Below are positions 1 through 8,357 of a DNA stretch of 64,000 bases, one piece after another. The position numbers and the translations under genes are program-made. Where the stretch lies: contig CAVZTX010000021.1 in assembly GCA_963778375.1 (NCBI GenBank), positions 62,001 to 126,000 of the forward strand. Direction: 5' to 3'. Source of the DNA: CAVZTX01 sp963778375. GTDB taxonomy: Bacteria; Chloroflexota; Ktedonobacteria; Ktedonobacterales; Ktedonobacteraceae. Every line of letters starts with the position of its first letter. The stretch's first letter is position 1. The notes below the pieces were generated by a model that worked only from the letters and a program-made list of their open reading frames with translations, was not told where the DNA came from and did no database searches.

Positions 1-271
1 TCGCTATTGGCCCGAGTTTCGCATGTGCTTCTGCGAACAATCGTGTCACATCTTCTTCCTGACTCACATCGGCCTGGATAGCTACACAGCGTCTACCAAG
101 TGCCTCGATACTGGCCTGTGCCTCGCTGGCTGTATCCGCATTACTGCGATAATTGATAACGATATCAGCTCCAGATTGTGCTAATCGCTGTGCTGTTGCG
201 CGGCCAATCCCCTGTCCGCTTCCTGTAATCAAGGCAATTTTACCCGCCAGTGGCAATTGCTGTTCAGACAT
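1..271 (-). CDS. Short-chain dehydrogenase/reductase, N-terminal part
   Basis: The first 90 codons of an SDR-family oxidoreductase run off the left edge. The N-terminal Rossmann motif TGSGQGIG (TGxxxGxG) follows a beta strand, and a second strand ends in Asp/Asn-Tyr-Arg, a pattern common in NADP-preferring SDRs. The start at 271 has an AGAGGAG ribosome binding site just upstream. The catalytic Tyr-x-x-x-Lys lies outside the window, so the substrate cannot be guessed. It resembles FabG-like reductases. Confidence 0.85.
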   Translation of the reverse strand, partial: MSEQQLPLAGKIALITGSGQGIGRATAQRLAQSGADIVINYRSNADTASEAQASIEALGRRCVAIQADVSQEEDVTRLFAEAHAKLGPIA

Positions 272-446
272 AGTGTTTTCTCCTCTGGAGTTCTCTATTC
301 CACCCCACCCGTCGTTGCTAGTATAGCACATTCCCTTTAGATGTTGGTCGAGGAGTCAGGCGACTTCGTGGTTTCGCCGGCGTGCTCATGGCTTTCGGTA
401 TTTACCGTTATATCTCTGTCTAGCTCCATCAACCATATCAGCATGG

Positions 447-1565
447 TTATTTCACATGCCCATTTGTTGGCAGGTTTGTCACCATAAGATCGACCTCGCT
501 CTCATCTTCTGACAGCGGCAGTAAGACAGGAGGTCTCAGCGATTGCGCTTTTGATTTTGCTCTTTCTGTAGGTAGTATCTCTGCTGGATTGACCAGATTT
601 GGCACAATAATAGGAGCAGGTATTTCAGCCTCTATTACCGATACACTTGTGTCAGTGTCATTTCCTGGCTCATCTTGCTCCTCTGATGAGGCGGATGCTT
701 CTGACGATTGAGTGGATGTGTTTTCCTCTGTAGGAGACGACGCAGTGGGAGCGGGAAATGCGGATGGAACTGGCAATGATTGAACACTTGGAGTGCGAGT
801 CAGCGTGATATCAACCTCAATATCGAATTGGGTTGAACTATCATAAATGGCAGAACACACCTGTTGAGGCGTCAGATTACGCGCTCCACGCAAGTTAGCC
901 CCGATGAGGACGGCGTTGTGCAGATCAGCAACGAGTAGATTGGCATTCGTAAATGTTGCGTTCCGCAAATCAGTGCCTGAGAGGTTAGCACCGGATAGGT
1001 CAGCACCAGAAAGATCAGCTCCCGCAAGCGTAGCCCCGGAGAGATCAGCCATATAGAAATTGGTACCGGCCAACTGTGCCTCGCGCAGATCAGCTCGTCC
1101 AAGGTAGCGATAGGATAAATCGTGCTGAGAAAGGTTAGCCCCATGTAATCTTGGTGGTTGCCAGTGAGCAAAAATATGCTGGCGAAGATCATTGGAATGG
1201 GCAGGCAGGGGTGTTTCTTCGACGCGGGGAAGCCTTGCCAGTTCGTGTTCCAGGCTTAATCGTGTTGCTGCTGTCTCATACCGCTGCTCCCATGCCTGTA
1301 CTCGTTGTGCGTCTTTCGCTTCCCATTTCCGCCAATCATGTCGGATATCTAGTACCTGCCCTGTGAGCTTTTGCTCAATCTCGCTCGTGTGTTTCTCCTG
1401 TCGGACCTCCCAGATTCGCAGGTGACCCTCCTGAGCGCGTTCCCATGCTTCCTGCTGTGTTTGTATATGTAACAGGTGGCGTTGCTGTATCTTCAGGGCT
1501 ATCCATACACCAATCAGTACGGCGAGTAAGGTAATGATTCCCCCGACTATCAACGTTTCAAGCAT
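447..1565 (-). CDS. Membrane-anchored pentapeptide-repeat protein
   Basis: This 372-residue protein has three parts. Residues 5-27 form one hydrophobic helix (LIVGGIITLLAVLIGVW). A charged, Gln/Glu/Arg-rich stretch to about residue 110 looks like a coiled coil. At about residues 140-230 there is a run of A(D/N)Lxx pentapeptides (ADLSGADLSGANLSG), which folds as a right-handed quadrilateral beta-helix. The C-terminal 130 residues are Ser/Pro/Glu-rich and probably disordered. GGAG precedes the ATG. Pentapeptide-repeat proteins have no common enzymatic role; a scaffold function at the membrane is a guess. It appears monocistronic. Confidence 0.85.
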   Translation of the reverse strand: MLETLIVGGIITLLAVLIGVWIALKIQQRHLLHIQTQQEAWERAQEGHLRIWEVRQEKHTSEIEQKLTGQVLDIRHDWRKWEAKDAQRVQAWEQRYETAATRLSLEHELARLPRVEETPLPAHSNDLRQHIFAHWQPPRLHGANLSQHDLSYRYLGRADLREAQLAGTNFYMADLSGATLAGADLSGADLSGANLSGTDLRNATFTNANLLVADLHNAVLIGANLRGARNLTPQQVCSAIYDSSTQFDIEVDITLTRTPSVQSLPVPSAFPAPTASSPTEENTSTQSSEASASSEEQDEPGNDTDTSVSVIEAEIPAPIIVPNLVNPAEILPTERAKSKAQSLRPPVLLPLSEDESEVDLMVTNLPTNGHVK

Positions 1566-1836
1566 TATTTTAACTCCAACAACGGATTTGTTCTAACTGT
1601 TGTGCGTATATGGACTTTTATTATAGCCTATTTTTAACTACTTATCTCGTAAAACGTCACGGGCTAATGTCAGTAACGATCTATGTAGCGTACCCTCCAC
1701 AATATTGCTATAAGGTGTGCGCCATCCAGCAGTAGACCGCAAGTGTTGGAACAGAATATAATACCTATGTTGTTAGTAAGATTAGACAGCATACAATACC
1801 GGAAGCCTTTAATTATCAACTGTCTTAGGGAAAAAT

Positions 1837-2187
1837 ATGAGTCAATATAATCATCCATCGCCGACATCGTTTTTGCTTGACGAAGAAAATCGAAAACTCA
1901 TCCTCACATGGAGCGATGAACACGAAAGCATTCATAGCTGGGAATCGCTCCGCTGGGCGTGCCCATGTGCCTGGTGTGCGGGAGAAGGTGCCCAACCAGG
2001 GATGTTACAGAATAAAAAAAGCCTCAGCATTGAGGAGACAACACTGGTAAATATCCAGCCAGTAGGCCGCTATGGCCTTACACCAATCTGGGAAGATGGC
2101 CACAAAACAGGCATCTACACTTATGAAAAGTTACGTGCCAGTTGTGAATGTGACCAATGTCAATTAGGTAGGCAAAAAAGGCGCTAA
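1837..2187 (+). CDS. DUF971 domain protein (GBBH-like N-terminal domain)
   Basis: This 116-residue protein matches the small DUF971 / gamma-butyrobetaine-hydroxylase-like N-terminal family. It shows the LRWACPCAWCAGE cysteine cluster and the conserved middle block around PVGRYGLTPIWEDGHKTGIY. A further CxCxxC pair near the C-terminus (CECDQC) gives several possible metal ligands. The family is linked to Fe-S or metal handling in some genomes, but its biochemical role is not settled. The gene stands alone on its strand. Confidence 0.85.
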   Translation: MSQYNHPSPTSFLLDEENRKLILTWSDEHESIHSWESLRWACPCAWCAGEGAQPGMLQNKKSLSIEETTLVNIQPVGRYGLTPIWEDGHKTGIYTYEKLRASCECDQCQLGRQKRR

Positions 2188-2198
2188 GCGTTAACAAT

Positions 2199-2207
2199 TG
2201 TTACACT
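2199..2207 (+). promoter_or_regulatory. Putative extended -10 promoter
   Basis: TGTTACACT reads as TGn followed by TACACT, an extended -10 element, about 80 bp before the small ORF at 2289. The same core recurs upstream of several other genes in the window. No convincing -35 box is visible. Confidence 0.35.
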
Positions 2208-2288
2208 TCTCGTTATATGTGATGAAACTAATATACTTCCTGGGCAAAGGATCTGCCGGAATATATCGAAAAAAATGGAGTAAATCAC

Positions 2289-2450
2289 ATGTCAACGAAT
2301 GGAATTGGCACACAAGTTCAAGCCGTAGCAATAAGTTCACGTCGGCGCAGAATAATTAATTCGGGCCTTGCTCTTCGCCTATTCATTGCTTTTCTTATTA
2401 GCTGGCTTGTTATACTTGGCTTTTTTGTAACAGGGGCCGTCTCCCATTAG
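2289..2450 (+). CDS. Small single-pass membrane protein (53 aa)
   Basis: An ATG preceded by GGAG at about 9 nt opens a 53-codon frame. It encodes a short polar N-terminus, an SRRRR basic patch at about residues 17-21, and one hydrophobic helix at about residues 27-49 (LFIAFLISWLVILGFFVTG). The arginines before the helix predict an N-in topology. The stop codon overlaps the stop of the convergent VOC gene by 4 bp. I recognise no family. The good ribosome binding site and clear membrane segment support a real small protein. Confidence 0.5.
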   Translation: MSTNGIGTQVQAVAISSRRRRIINSGLALRLFIAFLISWLVILGFFVTGAVSH

Positions 2451-3262
2451 CTATCTATTTGGTCCTCGAAGCGTACGCCATAGCGCCCGCTAAGATAGTC
2501 GTACATATGGTCCGCATAGTGTTGCGGATTCACAAAGCCACGGTTCTCAGGCTTAATTTCAGAGAGCTGGATCATCAGACGCGTATCGCCATTGCGATAA
2601 TGGCAATAGAGCGACCAGCGTTCGTTGCGCTCCAGCAGGATAAAATCTGAAGCAATGGACCCTGATCCATCACCCACGCGCTCACGGCGCAACTGCGCGT
2701 GATGCGCCAGGTGATGATAGGCAGCATCCAGGTTATCTACCACAAAACCAATATGATGCCATCGACTGGGAAGTCCATCGGAGAGTGGCGCTTTTTCTGC
2801 ATCAAAGCAGAACAGTGCGACATTGCCCGTAGTGAGTACCAACTGGTGGCGATCGTCGCGCACAATGGTCATACCCAGCACCTCGCTGAAAAAAGCCTTG
2901 GCATCCTCACGGTCAGCAACCGTAATAGCCAGGTGATCGAAGCCAAAGTTTGTCCATGTCCTCGCGGTATCCCCACCTGTCACCTCAGATAGGGGCTTTG
3001 CCTCTACATGAAATGTGGAAGTATGAAAATGCGCCACACTCTCTCCAATGAACATATCGGGAAACACCTCATCCCCGTTGGGCGTACTGATACGAATGCG
3101 CTGGCCCTTTAACAAGCCTTCTGGCAGCGCATGCTCAAGCGCCTCGTGATAAATTTCCTTGGGATTAACCTCTACTTCGTATGGCTGCCCGTTGACTACT
3201 AACGTCAACGGTAGTGTATCCTTTGTCTCGGTTTCAGGGGCTTGTTGTGCCTGGTTCGTCAT
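2447..3262 (-). CDS. VOC-superfamily (glyoxalase/bleomycin-resistance fold) protein
   Basis: The N-terminal 100 residues resemble a small beta-rich domain of unknown type. Residues about 110-240 form a vicinal-oxygen-chelate domain that begins FDHLAITVADREDAKAFF and continues with WHHIGFVVDNLD. The histidines in these two strands are candidate metal ligands. The enzyme activity (glyoxalase, dioxygenase or resistance protein) cannot be assigned. The start is the ATG at 3262: the first in-frame ATG at 3274 touches the GAAAGG ribosome binding site, whereas 3262 sits 12 nt downstream of it. Confidence 0.8.
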   Translation of the reverse strand: MTNQAQQAPETETKDTLPLTLVVNGQPYEVEVNPKEIYHEALEHALPEGLLKGQRIRISTPNGDEVFPDMFIGESVAHFHTSTFHVEAKPLSEVTGGDTARTWTNFGFDHLAITVADREDAKAFFSEVLGMTIVRDDRHQLVLTTGNVALFCFDAEKAPLSDGLPSRWHHIGFVVDNLDAAYHHLAHHAQLRRERVGDGSGSIASDFILLERNERWSLYCHYRNGDTRLMIQLSEIKPENRGFVNPQHYADHMYDYLSGRYGVRFEDQIDS

Positions 3263-3406
3263 AGTGATTGGCATCCTTTCACGCTGATATCTGTATTCCC
3301 TACTATATATTATGAGGTAACTTGTCCATCAACTGGATAGGCAAAAAATGAGAGGGATTCCGTACCGCATTTAGCACAAGACCCCTCTAAACAAGTGCAC
3401 TCTTTA

Positions 3407-4243
3407 CTACTTCAGTGAACCTAGGAAATCTATCACAATCCGGTTGAACTCTTCCGGCTTCTCCATATTCAAATGATGCGCAGTGCCTGGAATGATCACC
3501 TTCCTGGCTCCCGGAATGTTCTTTTCGAGGATATCAGCAATCTTCAGAATGTCGCGCACATCCTGATCACCTACAATAATCAGCGTAGGTACATGAATCT
3601 CGGATAGCCGTGAGATAGCAGGTGGTTCCTGGTGATGTGGCTGTGTTGCATTCTCATCTTCAGGAGTCGAGTAGAGTGCTGTCGTCATCGCCCGGACTTT
3701 TTCGCGTACAGCCGGATTCACTTGCTCAGGTGTGCGCAAAGGACCATCCGTCCATGTACGCAATGTCAATTCAACCGCGTGTGCCACATTTCCATTTTTA
3801 AGCGCCTCACTCATCTCAGCCCAACCTCTCTTATCCTCTTCATCCGGCTCGAAGCCGCTCAATCCCATAGCCACCGGAATCAGCGCGTCTACCATTTCAG
3901 GATACATCAAGGTAAAGTCAATCGCCAGTGCTCCACCCATCGATAGCCCAAGCACATAGGTTTTCTCGATACCCAGAAACTTCAGCAGGTGATACAAATC
4001 CTCTTCTAAAGAATATGGTGGCGTTTCTGGTGTAATCGGTGCCGAGTCTCCGAAGCTGCGCACATCAAAACGAATGACCTTGTAGTGTTGAGCAAACACC
4101 TCAAATTGATCGTCCCATAGCCTTCTATTCACCAGCCCACCATGTATCAAGACTAATGGATGCCCCGTCCCCGCAACTTCATAGTATAAGCGTGTTCCAT
4201 TAACATCAGCGAAACCCGTTTGCAACTGCTTTGTTTCCGACAT
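3407..4243 (-). CDS. Alpha/beta-fold hydrolase
   Basis: A 278-residue alpha/beta hydrolase. The oxyanion-hole motif HGG follows strand 3. The nucleophile elbow is GLSMGG. The acid is the Asp in GDQDVRD, and the catalytic His is in GTAHHLN. Length and motif order fit the serine hydrolases grouped with haloperoxidases and 3-oxoadipate enol-lactonase, but the substrate is unknown. The AAGGAG ribosome binding site abuts the ATG at 4249, so the in-frame ATG at 4243, six bases later, is the better start. Confidence 0.9.
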   Translation of the reverse strand: MSETKQLQTGFADVNGTRLYYEVAGTGHPLVLIHGGLVNRRLWDDQFEVFAQHYKVIRFDVRSFGDSAPITPETPPYSLEEDLYHLLKFLGIEKTYVLGLSMGGALAIDFTLMYPEMVDALIPVAMGLSGFEPDEEDKRGWAEMSEALKNGNVAHAVELTLRTWTDGPLRTPEQVNPAVREKVRAMTTALYSTPEDENATQPHHQEPPAISRLSEIHVPTLIIVGDQDVRDILKIADILEKNIPGARKVIIPGTAHHLNMEKPEEFNRIVIDFLGSLK

Positions 4244-4346
4244 GTACATCTCCTTAACCTTTTAGCTTATGTTTTGTTACCTATCCCACAGTCTATCATG
4301 GAATGCGGGCATTATTGACCCTGATATCCAGGTGTTTGGAGATGAA

Positions 4347-4381
4347 GCTTGTCATCCTGAGCGAAGCGAAGGATGACAAGC
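4347..4381. repeat. Palindromic intergenic repeat (GAGCGAAGCGA loop)
   Basis: Two perfect 12-bp arms (GCTTGTCATCCT and AGGATGACAAGC) enclose the 11-nt loop GAGCGAAGCGA. The sequence class CATCCTGAGCGAAGCGAAGGATG is, to my knowledge, a dispersed intergenic palindrome in several bacterial phyla. It lies between two genes on the minus strand, and the missing T-run argues against an intrinsic terminator. Confidence 0.7.
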
Positions 4382-4432
4382 AGACAGCAGAATTTCTGCA
4401 TATACAGTTCTTGCATGATTGCCGCGCAAAGC

Positions 4433-5260
4433 TCAAGCCGATTGCCCAACCGTTTCCTGTATGATCCGTCTTGTAACAGGTAGCTCGCGCAGATACATAG
4501 GAAGGCGTGGAATAATCATACGCATCCCGTGCGCGGAAAGATCAAAGACGCGCTGTCGTCGGCTGTCCCACTCCAACCCATAAATCTCGCGGACAGGTTG
4601 CGGCAACAGTGCACACGTTATCTGCGAGTTCAGATGCATAAATGGGCGCAGAATCGTGGGTGCGGGAGGAAATAGCACTTGGTGCGCAAGCTGCCGAGCC
4701 TGAGGGGTGGCAGCCAGGTGATTGCTGTATACCATATCGTATACATACTGCTCAAGGTCCCTCACGGTTTTCGGCATAGCCTCTGGAAGTAGGCCAAGCA
4801 GATGTGCCACTTCTTTCGACTGTTGATAATATTCATCCTCTTCAGCAGATGTAAGCGGCCCGATAAACAGCTTGTAGGTCAGCAGAATGGTGTCTACCAA
4901 CGTAGCGTGAACCCACAGAAGTAGTTCGGGATCACGCGCATTGTAGGAAGTTCCGCTAGCATAGGCTCCTGCCTCTATCGGAAGTTGACCATGAACATGG
5001 TAATGCAGGCGGTTGATTGTGCGAGCGGCCTTGTGTGCAGTAGTCTGAGAGCCGAAAGTAAGCATCTCCCCCAGCATAAATGTACGCATTGCCCGCCCAA
5101 ATGGATCTTGCATATAGCTGCTATGGGCGCTGACTCCCATAGCAACAAGTGGATGCGCAATCTGCATCAGCACTGCCCGTGCCCCACCCAGCATAATAGC
5201 AGCTTCCCGTCCAATCTTCCAGGCAACACTGCCTGGACCATAATAGCCGTAATCATGCAT
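4433..5260 (-). CDS. MpaB/latex-clearing-like oxygenase (DUF2236)
   Basis: About 275 residues with the DUF2236 hallmarks. These are QIAHPLVAMGVSAHSSY near the N-terminus and the LLLWVHATLVDT helix, whose histidines fit the heme or metal environment of MpaB and rubber oxygenase Lcp proteins. No signal peptide is seen. The gene follows an SDR gene by about 30 bp on the same strand and is probably cotranscribed, which suggests a two-step redox modification of an unknown substrate. The ATG at 5260 is preferred because AGGTGA precedes it; the upstream in-frame GTG at 5278 has no ribosome binding site. Confidence 0.82.
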   Translation of the reverse strand: MHDYGYYGPGSVAWKIGREAAIMLGGARAVLMQIAHPLVAMGVSAHSSYMQDPFGRAMRTFMLGEMLTFGSQTTAHKAARTINRLHYHVHGQLPIEAGAYASGTSYNARDPELLLWVHATLVDTILLTYKLFIGPLTSAEEDEYYQQSKEVAHLLGLLPEAMPKTVRDLEQYVYDMVYSNHLAATPQARQLAHQVLFPPAPTILRPFMHLNSQITCALLPQPVREIYGLEWDSRRQRVFDLSAHGMRMIIPRLPMYLRELPVTRRIIQETVGQSA

Positions 5261-5289
5261 GTGTGTCACCTGTTTCACTAGGGACTGGT

Positions 5290-6126
5290 TTACTCTGCCT
5301 GCTGACCTGAAAGTTTCGCTAATTGCCTGCGGAAAGCCTCCCCGACCACCATTTCTGCCTTGTCAGGGTCTTCCTTGAAAAGCTGTAAGCTTAATGCAAT
5401 ATCCGGATTAGGCGCGAGCGTCAGATCGCGCCGTTCTTCCGTCACAGCCTGTAAAATCTCGCCTGCCACCTGATCAGGCGTGAGCAGTATCTGAATGTTG
5501 AACAACTCGGCAGAACTGGCCTCCCGTTGAACCATTGGCGTATCTACCCATGCGGGATATACTGTAGTGATACCAATGCCTGAGCCATGTAGTTCAGCAC
5601 GCAGCGCATATGAAAAGCCGCGCACCGCCCACTTTGTCGCACAGTAAGCCGAAAGGAAAGGTGCACCACTCTTGCCCGCTACGGAACTGAGGAAGACGAA
5701 GTGACCAGAACCCTGCTGGCGCATAGTTGGCAGCGCTGTCTGGACGCAGTGATACGTTCCCATGAAATTGATATTCATCATCTTCTGCATCTGGCTTGCC
5801 GGAAATATGTCAATTGGCCCACCGCCTCCAATACCGGCGCAAGTAACCACTAGATCGATCTGTCCATACCTTTCGATAGCCTGGTGCATCAGCGCCTGGA
5901 CCTGGGACTCGTTCGTGACGTCGGTGGCGATCCCCAATACAGATGCGTCTGCATTGGCCCTCGCCTGTCGGATGGCCTGCTCTGCCTGTTGCAGCCCCTC
6001 GTTGTTGACATCACCCAGTACGACATGTGCACCCCTGGCGTACAAGGCGCGTGCTGTAGCAAGCCCAATCCCGCTTGCCCCACCAGTAATAACTGCGACT
6101 GCCCCAGCGAAGTTGGTCAATGCCAT
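5290..6126 (-). CDS. Short-chain dehydrogenase/reductase
   Basis: A complete 278-residue classical SDR. It shows the cofactor motif TGGASGIG, the NxAG-equivalent segment CAGIGGG, a catalytic Ser in FLSSVAG, and YCATK (YxxxK). The C-terminal 30 residues extend beyond the core. A GAGGAG ribosome binding site precedes the ATG. It is the first gene of a likely two-gene operon with the MpaB-like oxygenase. A perfect 14-bp inverted repeat lies 26 bp upstream of the start, so control by a dimeric repressor is plausible. Confidence 0.9.
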   Translation of the reverse strand: MALTNFAGAVAVITGGASGIGLATARALYARGAHVVLGDVNNEGLQQAEQAIRQARANADASVLGIATDVTNESQVQALMHQAIERYGQIDLVVTCAGIGGGGPIDIFPASQMQKMMNINFMGTYHCVQTALPTMRQQGSGHFVFLSSVAGKSGAPFLSAYCATKWAVRGFSYALRAELHGSGIGITTVYPAWVDTPMVQREASSAELFNIQILLTPDQVAGEILQAVTEERRDLTLAPNPDIALSLQLFKEDPDKAEMVVGEAFRRQLAKLSGQQAE

Positions 6127-6151
6127 CGAATAGTGCTCCTCTCAACAAAAA

Positions 6152-6193
6152 GGTAAGATCAACGTAAATTCATCTATTCACGTTGATCTTACC
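6152..6193. promoter_or_regulatory. Perfect 14-bp inverted repeat, putative operator
   Basis: GGTAAGATCAACGT (6152-6165) and its exact reverse complement (6180-6193) are separated by 14 bp. The pair lies between the divergent SDR and kinase genes, so it is not a terminator. It falls in the presumed promoter or 5' leader of the SDR/MpaB operon. Confidence 0.6.
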
Positions 6194-6336
6194 GCGCCAA
6201 AGAGATGGGTGTCAATGCAAAATGAAACCTTGACCGCAGAGATCCGCACGACTACAATTGTAAATGAGCATAAAGTAGGGATCTTCTTTATGCGAATAGA
6301 GTGGGAAGTATACCTACTCGAAGGCAGATAATATAT

Positions 6337-7653
6337 ATGACTTCTTCCCTTTCACTCTTTTGTGAAGAATGCGGTGCTGCTAACACGGAACAGGCAACAC
6401 TTTGTTTCGCTTGTAAGCAGCCGCTACATGCTGCTTCAGTAGTACCGGCACCAGTACACACTTTAGTAGAGCCGATTGACCTCACTACATTTACAAGTAC
6501 GAGTGCAGGACCTTTGCTGCCTGACTCCTTGCTCCACCAACGCTATCGTATTATCGAACAGATAGGTCAGGGCGGTTTTGGTGTCGTCTACAAGGCGCGA
6601 GATACTCACTCCAAGAATCATCTGGTTGCTATCAAGCAGATTAATCTGCGTGCGCTTAACACCCGCGAAATCATCGAAGCCACTGACTCATATAACCGCG
6701 AGATTACACTGCTCTCTAAACTGAAGCATGCCAATTTGCCTCATATCTTTGATCACTTTACCGACCCTGAGCATTGGTATCTTGTGATGGAATTTATCAG
6801 AGGCGGGACACTGGAGGACTACCTCAAGCAGGTACGCCGTGGGCGTCTAAGCGTGAAAAAGGTCGTTCGCATTGGAACCGAACTGTCTACAGTATTGAGC
6901 TATCTCCATGCGCAAAAACCGCCGATCATCTTTCGTGATGTCAAACCGATGAACATCATGTGCACGCGCCGAGGACGCCTCTATCTTATCGACTTTGGCA
7001 TCGCTCGTCGCTTTACCCCTGGAAAAGCCAAAGATACAGGCCCTCTTGGCTCTCCGGGATTTGCTGCCCCTGAGCAATATGGCAGAACACAGACAACTGC
7101 ACAAACCGACATCTATGGCCTAGGTGCAACCCTGCAAATGCTGCTCACCGGAAATGACCCCTCGGAGGGGTTAGGAGCAGCTTCATCTGCTCCACGTCAT
7201 CGGAGTGCAAAGAAACTACAACAATTGTTGGATCAGATGCTTGAGCGCGATGCCAGCAAGAGACCTCAAAGCATGGAGGAAGTAAAACAGCGTCTCCAAC
7301 GCATTAAAAGAGACATATCGGGAATGCTAGCTAAGCATGCGCTTGCTTATGGTCATGGCCTCCTGTTAGGATTGATACCCTACGCATTTGTTCTGTTAAT
7401 GTTATCTATATTCTATCTTCTGCTGCTCAATACCAGCTTCAACTTCATCTTTTTTGTACTCGATCTTGTTCTGCTCTGCCTTTTTGCGCTCTTCTTCTTT
7501 ACGCAATTGATCAAAGCGATAGAATTTCTCTTTTCCTCGAGCAAGCGTCTGATGGGCCTGGGAATACTCACTATGGAGACACTTCTCGTTGTGACGATCC
7601 TATGGTTGTTACTGTCAGGAACATTTCGATACCTACAAGGCTTCTTCTCTTGA
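6337..7653 (+). CDS. Zinc-ribbon Ser/Thr protein kinase with C-terminal membrane helices
   Basis: This 438-residue protein opens with a CxxC...CxxC zinc ribbon (CEECGAAN and CFACKQPL). The kinase domain follows. It has the glycine loop IGQGGFGVVYKA, Lys in VAIKQI, catalytic loop FRDVKPMN, DFG in LIDFGIA and the APE-like GFAAPEQYG. The His of the usual HRD triad is Phe. At least three hydrophobic helices close the protein, placing the kinase at the membrane. The ATG at 6337 starts just before the zinc ribbon; an upstream in-frame GTG at 6301 has no ribosome binding site. The target is unknown. Confidence 0.92.
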   Translation: MTSSLSLFCEECGAANTEQATLCFACKQPLHAASVVPAPVHTLVEPIDLTTFTSTSAGPLLPDSLLHQRYRIIEQIGQGGFGVVYKARDTHSKNHLVAIKQINLRALNTREIIEATDSYNREITLLSKLKHANLPHIFDHFTDPEHWYLVMEFIRGGTLEDYLKQVRRGRLSVKKVVRIGTELSTVLSYLHAQKPPIIFRDVKPMNIMCTRRGRLYLIDFGIARRFTPGKAKDTGPLGSPGFAAPEQYGRTQTTAQTDIYGLGATLQMLLTGNDPSEGLGAASSAPRHRSAKKLQQLLDQMLERDASKRPQSMEEVKQRLQRIKRDISGMLAKHALAYGHGLLLGLIPYAFVLLMLSIFYLLLLNTSFNFIFFVLDLVLLCLFALFFFTQLIKAIEFLFSSSKRLMGLGILTMETLLVVTILWLLLSGTFRYLQGFFS

Positions 7654-7664
7654 GTTATAACTCG

Positions 7665-8186
7665 TTACTGCTGTTGTGGTGGCATCTCCTGCTCTCTTGA
7701 GTATTGTGCCTGCGGTGGATCCTCATGGGGTTGTGGATATTGGTACTGCTTTGCGCCCTCTTTATAAGTACCAGGTGCCTGCTGCGGTTGCTGATACCCT
7801 TGCTGATAAGGCTCATAGGGTTGATAAGGTTGCTGGAATGGTGGTTGTGGTTGACGAGACATAAAATATCGATTTCTGCGTATTGGACCCCACATGGAAC
7901 CAAGAATTGCAGAAATGCCAGCTCCAACTAGGAACCACAGCCACGAACCTGTTAGGAAGAATGCCGCGAGCACGAGCATCCAAAAGAAGCCGGTCATACC
8001 TCCCATCAACCCATTTGGATTCATTGATGAGGCAGAGCCGAGCAGGATGCAGAAGCCTAACGCCACGAAAAAAACGGGCAGAAACCATTGGCCTCCAAAT
8101 TGATGCTGAAGAAAAAAGGCAAGGGCGAGGCCGATCAGAAAAACACCCCCTGCCATACCTCCGAGTGTATTGCGTCGGTATTGCAT
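7665..8186 (-). CDS. Four-helix membrane protein with Gln/Pro-rich tail
   Basis: This 173-residue protein has about four membrane segments in the first 105 residues (MAGGVFLIGLALAFFL and WFLPVFFVALGFCILL are two). A Gln/Pro/Tyr-rich, low-complexity cytoplasmic tail follows (QQPYQPYEPYQQGYQQ). A strong AAGGAGG site precedes the ATG. I recognise no named family. The gene converges on the kinase gene across a 12-bp palindrome (7652-7663) that covers the kinase stop. Confidence 0.75.
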   Translation of the reverse strand: MQYRRNTLGGMAGGVFLIGLALAFFLQHQFGGQWFLPVFFVALGFCILLGSASSMNPNGLMGGMTGFFWMLVLAAFFLTGSWLWFLVGAGISAILGSMWGPIRRNRYFMSRQPQPPFQQPYQPYEPYQQGYQQPQQAPGTYKEGAKQYQYPQPHEDPPQAQYSREQEMPPQQQ

Positions 8187-8357
8187 GAATCAATCCTCCT
8201 TAAAATGGAAATATGTAATTGCTTATCTCCATTATAAGCCATCACGCTCCAAATGCGTAGCTGCCGTAGGGCACATTTTATGGTGTGACTTCGGTCAAGT
8301 TAGCTATGTCGAAAGTCACCTATCTATGTTGAAGGTGCGTTTAACTTTCTGAGAAGG

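Noticed and set aside
4347..4381. Intrinsic terminator for the MpaB-side operon
   Set aside because: The hairpin lacks a T-run, lies upstream of the hydrolase gene rather than after a gene end in the right direction, and its loop matches a dispersed repeat.
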